This document shows, piece after piece, positions 8,137 through 15,891 of a stretch of 43,163 nucleotides of DNA. The notes under the pieces are model-generated. The model worked only from the letters and a program-made list of their open reading frames with translations, was not told where the DNA came from and searched no databases. Origin of the DNA: DASWHD01 sp036393335 (GTDB lineage Bacteria; CG2-30-53-67; CG2-30-70-394); the NCBI GenBank assembly GCA_036393335.1, contig DASWHD010000097.1:1-43163 (forward strand), read 5' to 3'. Position numbers and translations under genes: made by a program. Position 1 is the stretch's first letter, and the number at the start of each line of letters is the position of its first letter.

Positions 8137-8805
8137 CTACCGAGCCATCGGCTCGGGACGCGGTGTGGTCTCGGTGCTCACCGGCAGCAGGGGGTACTCC
8201 ACCCGCGGCTGGGTGCCGGTCAGGGTCCCCAAAAAGGCGACGACCGCGTCGACCTCAGGCGTCGCGAGCCGCTCGCCGAGCTGGCTGGTGCCCATGATCG
8301 CCACCGCCTGTTTCAGACTCCACTGCGGGAAGGCCTGGGCGAACCACCGGACGTATTCGGGCATGCTCTTCAGGGTAGCGACCACCCGCTCGGGTGTGGC
8401 GTTCATCTCCACCGCGGCCTGGATCGGGCCCTTGGCATGGGCCTTGAGGTCCGCCGCGCGCCCGTCCCAGAACTGGGCGACGTTGAACACGGCGTTGAGC
8501 ACCGTGGGGGCGTTGCGCGGCCCCTTGTGCCAGCCGTGGCCCACCGAGGTCTCCAGGTTGTCCCCACCGCCCATGCCGACGTTGTGGCAGGTGTTGCAGC
8601 TCAGCAGACCGCTGGCCGAGAGGCGCGGCTCGAAGAACAGCATGCGCCCCAACTCCACCTTTTTTGGGGTGACCGGATTGTCCCTGGGAGCAGGGGCGCG
8701 GGTGGGGATGGGCGCGAAGGTAGCCCGCGCCTCCTGCAACAGGTCGTCGGCAGAGGCGGTGCCGGCGAACAACAGCGCGGCAGTAAGGGCAGCATAGCGC
8801 AGCAT
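8137..8805 (-). CDS. Cytochrome c peroxidase/MauG family, internally deleted monoheme form
   Basis: 222 residues with a signal peptide (cleavage near TASADD). The first heme domain is present: ELGRMLFFEPRLSASG, CNTCH at 70-74, GPRNAPTVLNAVFN and QFWDGRA. After about residue 160 the sequence jumps straight into the far C-terminus of the family (LKQAVAIMGTSQLG, VDAVVAFLGTLTG). The second heme motif and the segment normally between them, roughly 100 residues, are missing, with the frame kept. Full-length relatives are about 330 residues with two CxxCH. The enzyme normally reduces periplasmic peroxide; without the second heme, peroxidase function is doubtful. Last gene of the peroxide/iron cluster. 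Confidence 0.85.
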   Translation of the reverse strand: MLRYAALTAALLFAGTASADDLLQEARATFAPIPTRAPAPRDNPVTPKKVELGRMLFFEPRLSASGLLSCNTCHNVGMGGGDNLETSVGHGWHKGPRNAPTVLNAVFNVAQFWDGRAADLKAHAKGPIQAAVEMNATPERVVATLKSMPEYVRWFAQAFPQWSLKQAVAIMGTSQLGERLATPEVDAVVAFLGTLTGTQPRVEYPLLPVSTETTPRPEPMAR

Positions 8806-8857
8806 GGCTCCTCCCTTCCTCGATGGGTGGTTGATCAGCGGCTCATCCCGGGAGGCC

Positions 8858-9400
8858 TCAGCTCTGCCCGATCTCCTCCAGGAGGCTCACCAGGTCGTCG
8901 GCGTGCTCCTCTTCCATGGCGAGGATCCCCTCCAGCATGCGCCGGGTGGTGGAGTCGTCGTTGCCCAGGTAGTCGATCATCTCGCGGTAGCTATCGATGG
9001 CGATTCGCTCGGCCACCAGGTCTTCGCGGATCATGTCGGTGAGGGAGTCGCCCTCCACGTACTCGGCGTGGCTGCGGGTGAGCAGCCCCTCGGGGGAGAA
9101 GTTGGGCGCGCCGCCGAGCTGGACGATGCGCTGGGCGATCTGATCGGCGTGCATCTGTTCCTCGTTGGCGTGCACCAGGAACTCGGCGGCGGCGGGCTCG
9201 GCGCTGATGCCGGTCGCCATGAAGTGGTGGCGCCGGTAGCGCAGGATGCAGACGATCTCCGTGGCCAGGGCCTCGTTGAGGATCTTGATGACGGTCTCGC
9301 GGTCGCCCCGGTAACCGGGGGTGACGGCACCCTGCTCGATGTGCTGGCGGGCGCGCTTGCGCAGGGTCTGGATGTCGGTGAGAAATGGCTTCTTTGCCAT
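8858..9400 (-). CDS. Ferritin-like (bacterioferritin-type) protein
   Basis: 180 residues forming a four-helix ferritin-like domain. Likely di-iron ligands are Glu48 (in ALATEIV), Glu81 and His84 (EEQMH), Glu131 (VAERIAIDSYREM) and Glu163/His166 (MEEEHADDL), the usual E...ExxH...E...ExxH pattern. A basic N-terminal extension of about 25 residues (KKPFLTDIQTLRKRARQHI) is Dps-like. It probably binds or oxidises ferrous iron in the cytoplasm, limiting Fenton chemistry, which suits neighbours that handle peroxide. Family (Bfr, Dps or rubrerythrin-like) is not certain. Confidence 0.85.
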   Translation of the reverse strand: MAKKPFLTDIQTLRKRARQHIEQGAVTPGYRGDRETVIKILNEALATEIVCILRYRRHHFMATGISAEPAAAEFLVHANEEQMHADQIAQRIVQLGGAPNFSPEGLLTRSHAEYVEGDSLTDMIREDLVAERIAIDSYREMIDYLGNDDSTTRRMLEGILAMEEEHADDLVSLLEEIGQS

Positions 9401-9462
9401 GGTCGTCTCCGGGAGTTGCGGTGGTGTGTCATGCGCAGGTGGGGGCTCGGGGCGAGGGCGGT

Positions 9463-9497
9463 CTCTGGTGGGCGGGGGACACCTCCGCCCACCAGAG
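9463..9497 (-). terminator. Perfect hairpin downstream of the diheme gene
   Basis: A 13-bp perfect stem (ctctggtgggcgg at 9463-9475 with its complement at 9485-9497) around a 9-base loop, 25 bases beyond the diheme gene stop codon. There is no T-run, so it may act as an mRNA-stabilising or attenuating structure rather than a strict intrinsic terminator. Confidence 0.5.
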
Positions 9498-9522
9498 CGT
9501 AGAGGATGAATCTCTTAGCCGA

Positions 9523-10929
9523 TCACAGTGCCCGCATGAAGGCTACCAGATCGCTTTTTTCCTCGCCCGTGAGCTTGAGTTGCAGGACCATGTCGAAGAA
9601 CTCGACGGTGTCCTCCAGGGTGAGCAGGCGGCCGTCGTGCAGGTAGGGCGGTGAGTCCTTGATGCCGCGCAGGGGGAAGGTCTTGATGGGGCCGTCGGCG
9701 GCGGCCATGCGGCCGTTGATCATACGCGGCTCGTAGAACCGCTCCACCTTCAGGTTGTGCATGAGGTTGTCGGTGTAGTAGGGAGCCGGGTGGCAGCTAC
9801 CGCACCGGCCCTTGCCGAAGAACAGGGCCTCGCCCCGGAGCTCCGCCTCGCTGGCCTTGGCGGGATCGAGGTTGCCGAACACGTCGAGCTTGGGCGCCGG
9901 AGGAAAGTCGAGGAGTTCCTGGAACTCGGCCATGAAGTGAACCTGGCTGCCGCGCTCCAGGACGTTCACCCCCTTCTTGGTGGCGATCACCGGATCGCCG
10001 TCGAAGTAAGCGGCGCGCTGCTCGAATTCGGTGAAGTCCTCCACGCTCTTCAATGCCCGCTGTGACCCGAAGAGGCGCTGGATGTTGACGCCGCGCAGGG
10101 ACGGCGTATCGAGGCGATGGCGGAAGGCCTGTGGCCGGATGTCTCCGACCAAGTGGGTGGCAGCGTTCGTATGACCGTTGGCATGGCAGTCTAGGCACGC
10201 CACCCCCAGGCTAGGTCGCTCGGAGCGGCGGTCGGCAGTGGCGTTGAACTGCTGCTGCGGGAAGGGGGTGAGCAAGAGTCGCAGCCCTTCGAGCTGCTTC
10301 GGGTTGAGGAGGCCGTTGAACAGCTCGTAGTAGTTGTCCGTGGTCACCAGCTTGCCCTGGGAGACGTCTCCCAGGTCGGGTCGGGTGGTGAGGTAGATCG
10401 GCGGTGGAAACTCGGCGAGCAGGTGGTCGGGCAGGTCGAAGTCCAGGTCGAAGCGGGTGAGGTCGCGGCCGGTCTGGCGCTGCACCTCGTCGATGTGGAA
10501 TTGCGGGAAGACCATGCCCCCTTCGCCGTGGTTGGGGTGGGGCAGCGGCAGGAAGCCGGCGGGGAAGAGGTCCTTGGCGCGGATCTCTTCCGGGGTCATG
10601 GCCGCCAACTTCTCCCAGGACGTCCCCCTCGGGAGCCGCACTCGCACTCCCTCCTGGACCGGCGCACCGCCGGACTTGGTCACGCCCTTGGCGGGATGGT
10701 CGCCGAGGTCATAGCGCTCGCGGAGGAGCGCCTGGTGGCGCTCCGTGACCGCGGCCTTGTCCGACTTCATGCGCGCCATGGTGGTGGCGAAGGCCGCGTG
10801 ATCGACCACGGGGGCGTAGCTGGTCGGGATCCCGGCCATTTCGCCCGCATAGGCGGCAGCGCAGAGGGTGAGTGCGACACCCGTTGCAGCAGCGTGGCTC
10901 CAGAGTCGTATTGTGGGTCTGGTGTTCAT
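9523..10929 (-). CDS. Diheme cytochrome c, MauG/CcpA-like peroxidase family
   Basis: 468 residues from the ATG at 10929, preceded by AGGAGG and followed by a signal peptide (cleavage near AAYAGE). A second ATG with its own ribosome site lies 18 bases upstream at 10947, so translation may begin at either. Two heme motifs are present: CLDCH (245-249) and CGSCH (376-380). The C-terminal segment TFPLRGIKDSPPYLHDGR..TLEDTVEFFD is the family signature. The N-terminal 200 residues are unlike short CcpA proteins and may be an extra domain. Periplasmic. It sits with peroxiredoxin and ferritin genes, pointing to peroxide defence. Confidence 0.85.
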   Translation of the reverse strand: MNTRPTIRLWSHAAATGVALTLCAAAYAGEMAGIPTSYAPVVDHAAFATTMARMKSDKAAVTERHQALLRERYDLGDHPAKGVTKSGGAPVQEGVRVRLPRGTSWEKLAAMTPEEIRAKDLFPAGFLPLPHPNHGEGGMVFPQFHIDEVQRQTGRDLTRFDLDFDLPDHLLAEFPPPIYLTTRPDLGDVSQGKLVTTDNYYELFNGLLNPKQLEGLRLLLTPFPQQQFNATADRRSERPSLGVACLDCHANGHTNAATHLVGDIRPQAFRHRLDTPSLRGVNIQRLFGSQRALKSVEDFTEFEQRAAYFDGDPVIATKKGVNVLERGSQVHFMAEFQELLDFPPAPKLDVFGNLDPAKASEAELRGEALFFGKGRCGSCHPAPYYTDNLMHNLKVERFYEPRMINGRMAAADGPIKTFPLRGIKDSPPYLHDGRLLTLEDTVEFFDMVLQLKLTGEEKSDLVAFMRAL

Positions 10930-11004
10930 CGTGATCCTCCTGTTCATCGTGGTTCTCCTCCATGGGTCGATGATGAGTCTGTGGCGTCCGGCCACCTGCC
11001 GCCA

Positions 11005-11033
11005 ATTTTAACCAAAGAAGTCACCTTGGTCAG
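11005..11033 (-). promoter_or_regulatory. Possible sigma-70 promoter for the diheme gene
   Basis: On the minus strand CTGACC (11028-11033) and TAAAAT (11005-11010) are separated by 17 bases, in an AT-richer patch between the peroxiredoxin and diheme genes. Transcription would begin near 10998, some 70 bases before the coding region. The -35 box is only a partial match. Confidence 0.4.
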
Positions 11034-11052
11034 GGTGAATCGGGGGGCGACG

Positions 11053-11652
11053 TCATGCCCCGACGCGGACGTACTCGGCGAGGTACCGGGCGATCCCCTC
11101 GGGCGTCGGCGCCAGCGCTGCGTCTCCCTTCTGCCAGTTCGCCGGGCACACCTCGCCGTGGGTGTCGACGAATTGCAGAGCGTCGAGGGTGCGCAGGGCC
11201 TCGGCGACGCTGCGGCCCAGGGGCAGGTCGTTGACCAGGGCGTGGCGGACGACGCCGTGGGGGTCGATCAGAAACAGGCCGCGCAGGGCGACCGACTCCT
11301 CGTGGAGGATGCCGTAGGCGCGGCTGATGGACTTGTCCAGGTCGGACACGACGGGGAAGCGAACCGAGCCGATGCCGCCGTGCTCCACCGGGGTGTTCTT
11401 CCACGCCAGGTGGGTGTAGGGGCTGTCCACCGACACGCCGACCACCTCGGCGCCGCGCTCGTGGAACTCGGCGAGGTGGTGGTCGAAGGCGAGGATCTCG
11501 GTGGGGCAGACGAAGGTGAAGTCCAAGGGCCAAAAAAAGAGGACGACGTACTTGCTGCGCAGGCCGGACAGGGTGACCTCCCCGAAGGTGTTGTCGGGGA
11601 GCACCGCCTGGGCGGTGAAGTCCGGGGCGGGGCGGGTGACGAGGGTCTGCAT
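11053..11652 (-). CDS. Typical 2-Cys peroxiredoxin (AhpC/Prx1 type)
   Basis: 199 residues from the ATG at 11652, preceded by AAGGAGC. The peroxidatic Cys49 lies in FTFVCPTE and the resolving Cys169 in GEVCPANW, so this is the AhpC/TSA class that forms an inter-subunit disulphide. It reduces hydrogen peroxide and organic peroxides in the cytoplasm at the expense of a thioredoxin- or AhpF-like reductase, which is not encoded nearby. First gene of the minus-strand peroxide/iron cluster and divergent from a sigma-54 activator; a -24/-12-like site lies 43 bases upstream. Confidence 0.95.
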   Translation of the reverse strand: MQTLVTRPAPDFTAQAVLPDNTFGEVTLSGLRSKYVVLFFWPLDFTFVCPTEILAFDHHLAEFHERGAEVVGVSVDSPYTHLAWKNTPVEHGGIGSVRFPVVSDLDKSISRAYGILHEESVALRGLFLIDPHGVVRHALVNDLPLGRSVAEALRTLDALQFVDTHGEVCPANWQKGDAALAPTPEGIARYLAEYVRVGA

Positions 11653-11694
11653 GGGGTGCTCCTTGGGTTCGGTTGGTTGGATAGCCAGGGTCAC

Positions 11695-11710
11695 ATCAAG
11701 CGGCGTGCCA
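11695..11710 (-). promoter_or_regulatory. Candidate sigma-54 (-24/-12) promoter of the peroxiredoxin gene
   Basis: Read on the minus strand the site is TGGCACGCCGCTTGAT, against the consensus TGGCACGNNNNTTGCW. The -24 half and the spacing are perfect; the -12 half has GA in place of GC. It would start transcription about 30 bases before the peroxiredoxin ATG. A sigma-54 activator is encoded divergently, and palindromes such as TTGCGCAA (11776-11783) in the gap could serve as activator sites. Confidence 0.5.
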
Positions 11711-11847
11711 GGGCCGTATCGTCCGGATAAGTGTTTTCTCGCAAGGAGTTGTGGCGCAGCGGGACCACCATCGGGTTGCGCAATCGGGAGATGTCGCGAA
11801 GATTGTCGTGATACTTAGTGATTGTTGTCCTTTCGTTAGATTTCATC

Positions 11848-13380
11848 ATGACCTCTCCCGCCCTCGATCTGACGGCCGATCTCCGGCAGGCGATCGCCCT
11901 GGCCACCTCCGAATCGTCGGTGGACCGGCTCCTCCAGGAGGCCCTCGACGCCCTGCAGCCGGTCGTCCCCTATGACCTCGCCGCGGTGATGCTCCTGGAG
12001 GGGGATGAGTTGCGGGTACGCGCGGCCCGGGGGCGGCTCGACGGCGACGCCGTGCGCCGCCACCGCATCCAGCTCTCCGCCTACCCGTCGGTGCGGGAGG
12101 CAATGCGCCACGGTCACGCCCGGATCTACACGGAGCACGACCACGCGGCGGGCGACGGCGACCCCTACGACGGGGTTCTCGACCTCCCCCACGGCCACTC
12201 TTGCATGCTCGTCCCCCTGGTGGCGGACGACCTGCCCCTCGGGGTCCTCACCCTCGATCGCACCGTCTGCCAGCCCTACCCCGAGGCCACGGTGGCCCTC
12301 GCCCAGGCCTACGGGGCGCTGTTGGCCAGCGCCATGCGCTACGAGCGTCAGTCTGCCCTCCTGACGCGGTTGCGTGCCCAGTGGGAGGAGCAGAACCGGC
12401 TGCTTTCAGACAAGATCGGCGCCGGCAGCGAGGTGTGCGCGATGATGGAGGGGAGCCGCAGCCCGGCCATGGCCCACACCGTGGAGTTGGCCAAGCGCGT
12501 CGCTCCCACCACCACCCCGGTCCTGATTACCGGCGAGACCGGCACCGGCAAGGAGCTGCTGGCCCACGCCATCCACGGCTGGAGCGGTCGCGCCGAGCGG
12601 CCCGTGGTGAGCGTGAACTGCGCCGCCCTTCCTGCTGGCCTGATCGAGAGCGAGCTGTTCGGCCACGTGCGCGGCGCCTTCAGCGGCGCCACCCGCGAGC
12701 GCATCGGCCGCTTCCAGGCCGCCAATGGCGGCACCCTGTTCCTAGACGAGGTGGGGGAGATCCCCCTGGAGCTCCAGGCCAAGCTGTTGCGCGCCGTGCA
12801 GGATGGTACCTTCGAGGCGGTGGGCAGCGACCGCACGGTGCGGGTCGACGTGCGCATCCTCGCCGCCACCCACGTCGACCTCCGACAGGCGGTCGCCGAC
12901 GGGCGGTTTCGCGAGGACCTGTTTTACCGCCTGCACGTCTTCCCCATCGAGATCCCGCCCCTGCGGGCGCGGCGCGAGGACATCCCGCGCATTGCCGCCA
13001 ACTTCCTGGCCGGGCTCGCCCGCCGTACCGGTCGCGGACCGTGGACCCTGAGCGACGCGGCGCTGACCGCGCTGGGCGCCCACGAGTGGCCGGGCAATGT
13101 GCGCGAGCTGGTGAACCACCTGGAGCGTGCGACGATCCTTGCCGGCCGCGGCGATCTGGCGGTAGGCGAGGTGCGGCCGGCGCCTCCGGCCCCATCGGCG
13201 ACGGAGGGGCTTCAGACCCTGGAGACTGTCGAGCGCCGATACATCGACCGGGTCCTGCGCGCCACTGGCGGCAAGATCTACGGCCCGGGGGGAGCCGCGG
13301 AGATCCTGGGCATCAACGGCTCCACCCTCGCCAGCCGCATGCGCAAGCTCGGCCTCGGCGGCGCCCGCGACTACCGGTAA
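11848..13380 (+). CDS. Sigma-54-dependent activator (GAF - AAA+ - Fis HTH), NorR/FhlA-like
   Basis: 510 residues from the ATG at 11848. Residues about 20-165 form a GAF sensor domain. The AAA+ domain has Walker A GETGTGKE (229-236), the sigma-54-contacting loop as GAFSGA (276-281) rather than GAFTGA, and Walker B GGTLFLDEV. A Fis-type HTH ends the protein (GGAAEILGINGSTLASRMRKLGL). The layout matches NorR/FhlA activators, which sense small molecules through the GAF domain. It is divergent from the peroxiredoxin cluster and upstream of the hyp/hydrogenase genes; regulation of the former is more likely because a -24/-12-like site lies there. The signal sensed is unknown. Confidence 0.92.
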   Translation: MTSPALDLTADLRQAIALATSESSVDRLLQEALDALQPVVPYDLAAVMLLEGDELRVRAARGRLDGDAVRRHRIQLSAYPSVREAMRHGHARIYTEHDHAAGDGDPYDGVLDLPHGHSCMLVPLVADDLPLGVLTLDRTVCQPYPEATVALAQAYGALLASAMRYERQSALLTRLRAQWEEQNRLLSDKIGAGSEVCAMMEGSRSPAMAHTVELAKRVAPTTTPVLITGETGTGKELLAHAIHGWSGRAERPVVSVNCAALPAGLIESELFGHVRGAFSGATRERIGRFQAANGGTLFLDEVGEIPLELQAKLLRAVQDGTFEAVGSDRTVRVDVRILAATHVDLRQAVADGRFREDLFYRLHVFPIEIPPLRARREDIPRIAANFLAGLARRTGRGPWTLSDAALTALGAHEWPGNVRELVNHLERATILAGRGDLAVGEVRPAPPAPSATEGLQTLETVERRYIDRVLRATGGKIYGPGGAAEILGINGSTLASRMRKLGLGGARDYR

Positions 13381-13467
13381 CGGGGCCGCTTTCGTCACCA
13401 CAGAGACATCGCGGGCGCCGAGAGCGGCCCATGCGGTATCTCCGGGGACGGTGGTCGTAGCCGCCTG

Positions 13468-13594
13468 GAGGAGCGGGCAAGCCCGCGAACCGTTCGGGTT
13501 TGGCGTGACGCCTGTTCGCGGGCAAGCCCGCTCCTACGGGGGGGCACTCCGCGGCATTGGTAATCCACCCGTAGGAGCGACCTTGGTCGCGAAC
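13468..13594. repeat. REP palindromes (inverted pair plus single)
   Basis: Inverted copies gagcgggcaagcccgcgaa (13471-13489) and ttcgcgggcaagcccgct (13514-13531), the latter running on into CCTAC, are followed by a third, diverged unit gtaggagcgaccttggtcgc (13571-13590). Each is itself an imperfect palindrome. They closely resemble Pseudomonas REP units and fill most of the 237-base gap between the convergent activator and hypD genes, where they could also terminate both transcripts. Confidence 0.8.
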
Positions 13595-13617
13595 CGTCCG
13601 GGCGCGATCGCTGCGGG

Positions 13618-14709
13618 CTATTCACGGTGGCGGCCGGCGGACCACCAGATGCGGCAGGCGCCTTCGTCGGAGACCATGCACGGACCCACAGGCGTCCGCG
13701 GTGTGCATGGGCTGCCATAGAGGCGACAGTCGATGGGGTAGAGCTTGCCCAGCACCACCTGGGCGCAGTCGCACCCCGCCGGCATCTGGCCCGCGCGGCG
13801 CCGCGCCTCCTCGCCATAGCCGGGAAAGCGGTGGCGCGCATCGTGCGCCGCGTAGCGCGGCTTCAGCCGGTAGCCCGACCGCGGGATGGTGCCGATGCCG
13901 CGCCAGGTGGCATCGACCACCTCCATGGTCTCGTCCAGGCAGCGCCGCGCCGCCGGGTTGCCGCCCGGCCGTACGACCTTGGGATAGCAATTGTCGAGGA
14001 ATGGGTGGCCCGCGAGGTACTGGCGCAGCACCGAGTAGAAGGCGGCGAGCAGGGTGTCGGGGGTGAAGCCGGCGACCGCCGCCGGCAGGCGGTGGCGATC
14101 GACGACGAAGGCCCACTCCTCGGGTCCCATCACCGTCGCGACGTGGCCCGGGGCGACCAGGGCATCGAAGCCCGGGGTGTCGGACTCCAGGAGCAGCGCC
14201 ACCGCCGGCCAGGTGAGGCGGCCGGACAGCAGGAGGAAGAGATTGTCCGGGACGCCCTCGGCCACCATCGCGGCCACCGGCGCCGTGGTGGTCTCGAAGC
14301 CGGCGGCGAAGAACACCACCGGTCGCCCGGGCTGGGCCTCGGCCACCCGCGCCGCCTCCCTCGGGGAGGCGACGGGACGCACGTCGCCGCCGGCGGCCCG
14401 CGCCTGCTCCAGCGAGCGGACCTCCCCGGCCGGGAGATTGACCGGCACGCGCAGCATGTCGCCGAAGGCCACCACGGTCACCGCCTCGCGCAGGGCGATC
14501 TGAATCGCGTAGTAGACGTCCTCCTCGGGGCAGACGCACACCGGACACCCCGGGCCGGGGATCAGCTCGATGTTCGGCGGCAGGGCGCCGCGCAGGCCGG
14601 CGGCGGTGATCGATCGTTCGTGGCCCCCGCACACGTTCATGATCCGCACCCGCGGCGGCAGCGGCAGGGCGTGGATCTGGTCGAGCCAGTCGCGCGCGGT
14701 GTGGACCAT
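13618..14709 (-). CDS. hypD: Hydrogenase maturation factor HypD
   Basis: 363 residues from the ATG at 14709. HypD is the Fe-S scaffold that, with HypC and HypE, assembles the Fe(CN)2CO group of [NiFe] hydrogenases in the cytoplasm. Conserved motifs are present: IMNVCGGHE, PGPGCPVCVCP, FAAGFETTTAP and the C-terminal cysteine-rich region (MPAGCDCAQVVLGK, CRLYGSPCTP). It starts two bases after hypC stops, so the two are translationally linked. hypA, B, E and F are not in the window and must be elsewhere. Confidence 0.96.
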   Translation of the reverse strand: MVHTARDWLDQIHALPLPPRVRIMNVCGGHERSITAAGLRGALPPNIELIPGPGCPVCVCPEEDVYYAIQIALREAVTVVAFGDMLRVPVNLPAGEVRSLEQARAAGGDVRPVASPREAARVAEAQPGRPVVFFAAGFETTTAPVAAMVAEGVPDNLFLLLSGRLTWPAVALLLESDTPGFDALVAPGHVATVMGPEEWAFVVDRHRLPAAVAGFTPDTLLAAFYSVLRQYLAGHPFLDNCYPKVVRPGGNPAARRCLDETMEVVDATWRGIGTIPRSGYRLKPRYAAHDARHRFPGYGEEARRRAGQMPAGCDCAQVVLGKLYPIDCRLYGSPCTPRTPVGPCMVSDEGACRIWWSAGRHRE

Positions 14710-14711
14710 GG

Positions 14712-14981
14712 CTACCGCTCGGATAGGGGTGGCCCGGCTGCCGCGGATCGTGGCTCCGGTTCCTGGGCGAGGATCTCGTCGAACAGTTCCCACGATGACA
14801 GGGCGTCCGTCTCGGCGACCTTCTGGATGGCGTAGCCCACATGGACTATCACGTAGTCGCCCACGGCGACGGGGTCTTCCTGCATCAAGAAGAGGCTGAC
14901 GTCGCGCTCCACGCCCTTCGCGGCACAGCGCGCGGTGAAGCCGTCGACGGAGACCACCTGCATGGGGATGGCGAGGCACAT
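14712..14981 (-). CDS. hypC: Hydrogenase maturation chaperone HypC
   Basis: 89 residues beginning MCLAIPMQVV, the invariant N-terminus in which Cys2 binds the iron precursor after Met removal. VGDYVIVHVGYAIQKV is the second family motif. HypC carries the Fe(CN)2CO group from HypD to the hydrogenase large-subunit precursor. The frame is open further upstream but that stretch is AT-rich promoter DNA. First gene of hypCD, divergent from the hydrogenase operon. The C-terminal tail (after DALSSWELFDEILA) is longer than in E. coli HypC. Confidence 0.96.
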   Translation of the reverse strand: MCLAIPMQVVSVDGFTARCAAKGVERDVSLFLMQEDPVAVGDYVIVHVGYAIQKVAETDALSSWELFDEILAQEPEPRSAAAGPPLSER

Positions 14982-15165
14982 GGGCTCTGTATAGCAGATG
15001 AGATAAACAAAAAAACAGAATAAAAGAGACCGTAATATAACTATAACAAAAGGCGTATAAATACGTTCCAACGGATACGGATCTTTTCCGCTACAATTGA
15101 CTCCAATACCGAGAGAAACGCGCTCTGCTTTGCGGCCTCGAAGATGCCGCTGGAGAGAAGTGGTT
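14982..15165. promoter_or_regulatory. AT-rich divergent control region between hypC and the hydrogenase operon
   Basis: About 90 bases (14990-15080) are far more AT-rich than the rest of the window, with A-tracts (acaaaaaaacagaataaaag) and TATA-like segments (gtataaatac, taatataact) in both orientations. Such sequence between two divergent hydrogenase units is the expected place for both promoters. No -24/-12 site and no unambiguous -35/-10 pair could be fixed. A-tracts may bend the DNA. The protease gene has a GGAGAG ribosome site at about 15151-15156. Confidence 0.55.
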
Positions 15166-15726
15166 ATGGCCAACGCCCCTCCCAAGGTCACGCTGGTGCT
15201 GGGGATCGGCAACACCCTGTTGACCGATGACGGCGCGGGGGTCCACACGGTCTCCTACCTGCGACGCACTCAGGGGGAGGGGATGGATGTGCGCTACGTC
15301 GACGGTGGCACCCTGAGCTTCGTCTTTCTGGAGGCGATCGAGGGGGCCGGCGGGTTGATCGTCGTCGACGCAGCGGAAATGGATGCGCCGCCGGGGACGG
15401 TTCGCCGGTTCGAGGGCAGGGCGATGGACCGCTTCCTGCGTGCTGGGAGACGCAGTGCCCACGAAGTCGGGCTGGCGGACCTCCTCGAGCTTGCGCGCCT
15501 GCGGGGCTGGCGCCTGCCACGGCGTGCCCTGGTGGCCATCCAGCCGGAACGGGTGGGGTGGGGCGACGCACCGTCGCCCATTGTGGCCCGGGCCATTCCC
15601 GCGGCGGCGGAACACGTGGTGAATCTCGTGCAGGGGTGGCGGAACGGACATGGGGTCGAAGGGAGCGCGGAGCCCTGCGCGGGCCACCATCCAACAAGAA
15701 AATCATACGGCTTGGGTCAACGATAG
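15166..15726 (+). CDS. hynD: Hydrogenase maturation endopeptidase (HyaD/HybD/HynD family)
   Basis: 186 residues. This nickel-dependent protease removes the C-terminal tail of the large subunit once the NiFe site is complete. The motif LVLGIGNTLLTDDGAGVH is the family N-terminus, with Asp where HybD has the nickel-binding Glu. The second ligand (VVDAAEMDAPPGTV) and the His (SAHEVGLADLLELA) are present. Start chosen at the ATG at 15166, after GGAGAG, which gives the normal N-terminus; the frame is open 23 codons further up. About 25 residues of polar tail (ending GLGQR) exceed the usual length. It is placed before the structural genes, whereas Thiocapsa has it after them. Confidence 0.9.
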   Translation: MANAPPKVTLVLGIGNTLLTDDGAGVHTVSYLRRTQGEGMDVRYVDGGTLSFVFLEAIEGAGGLIVVDAAEMDAPPGTVRRFEGRAMDRFLRAGRRSAHEVGLADLLELARLRGWRLPRRALVAIQPERVGWGDAPSPIVARAIPAAAEHVVNLVQGWRNGHGVEGSAEPCAGHHPTRKSYGLGQR

Positions 15727-15891
15727 GAGCCGAAGTCGAGTTTATGGATCCAGGAAGTGATCCCATTGTAAGACGAGGGTCCGGCCGTCTCCGCGCCGGC
15801 AGGCGGGAGACCGTCTCCTCTCGTGGCCACCAGCAGCCCCGCGATTCGTTTTTCGATCGGCAGTGGGATGGGGGGATGAAGGAGAAGGGCG

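Noticed and set aside
11732..11750. Second -24/-12 candidate before peroxiredoxin (minus strand, GCGCCACAACTCCTTGC)
   Set aside because: It has a good TTGC but lacks the GG dinucleotide and its spacing is one base too long; the site at 11695-11710 is better.
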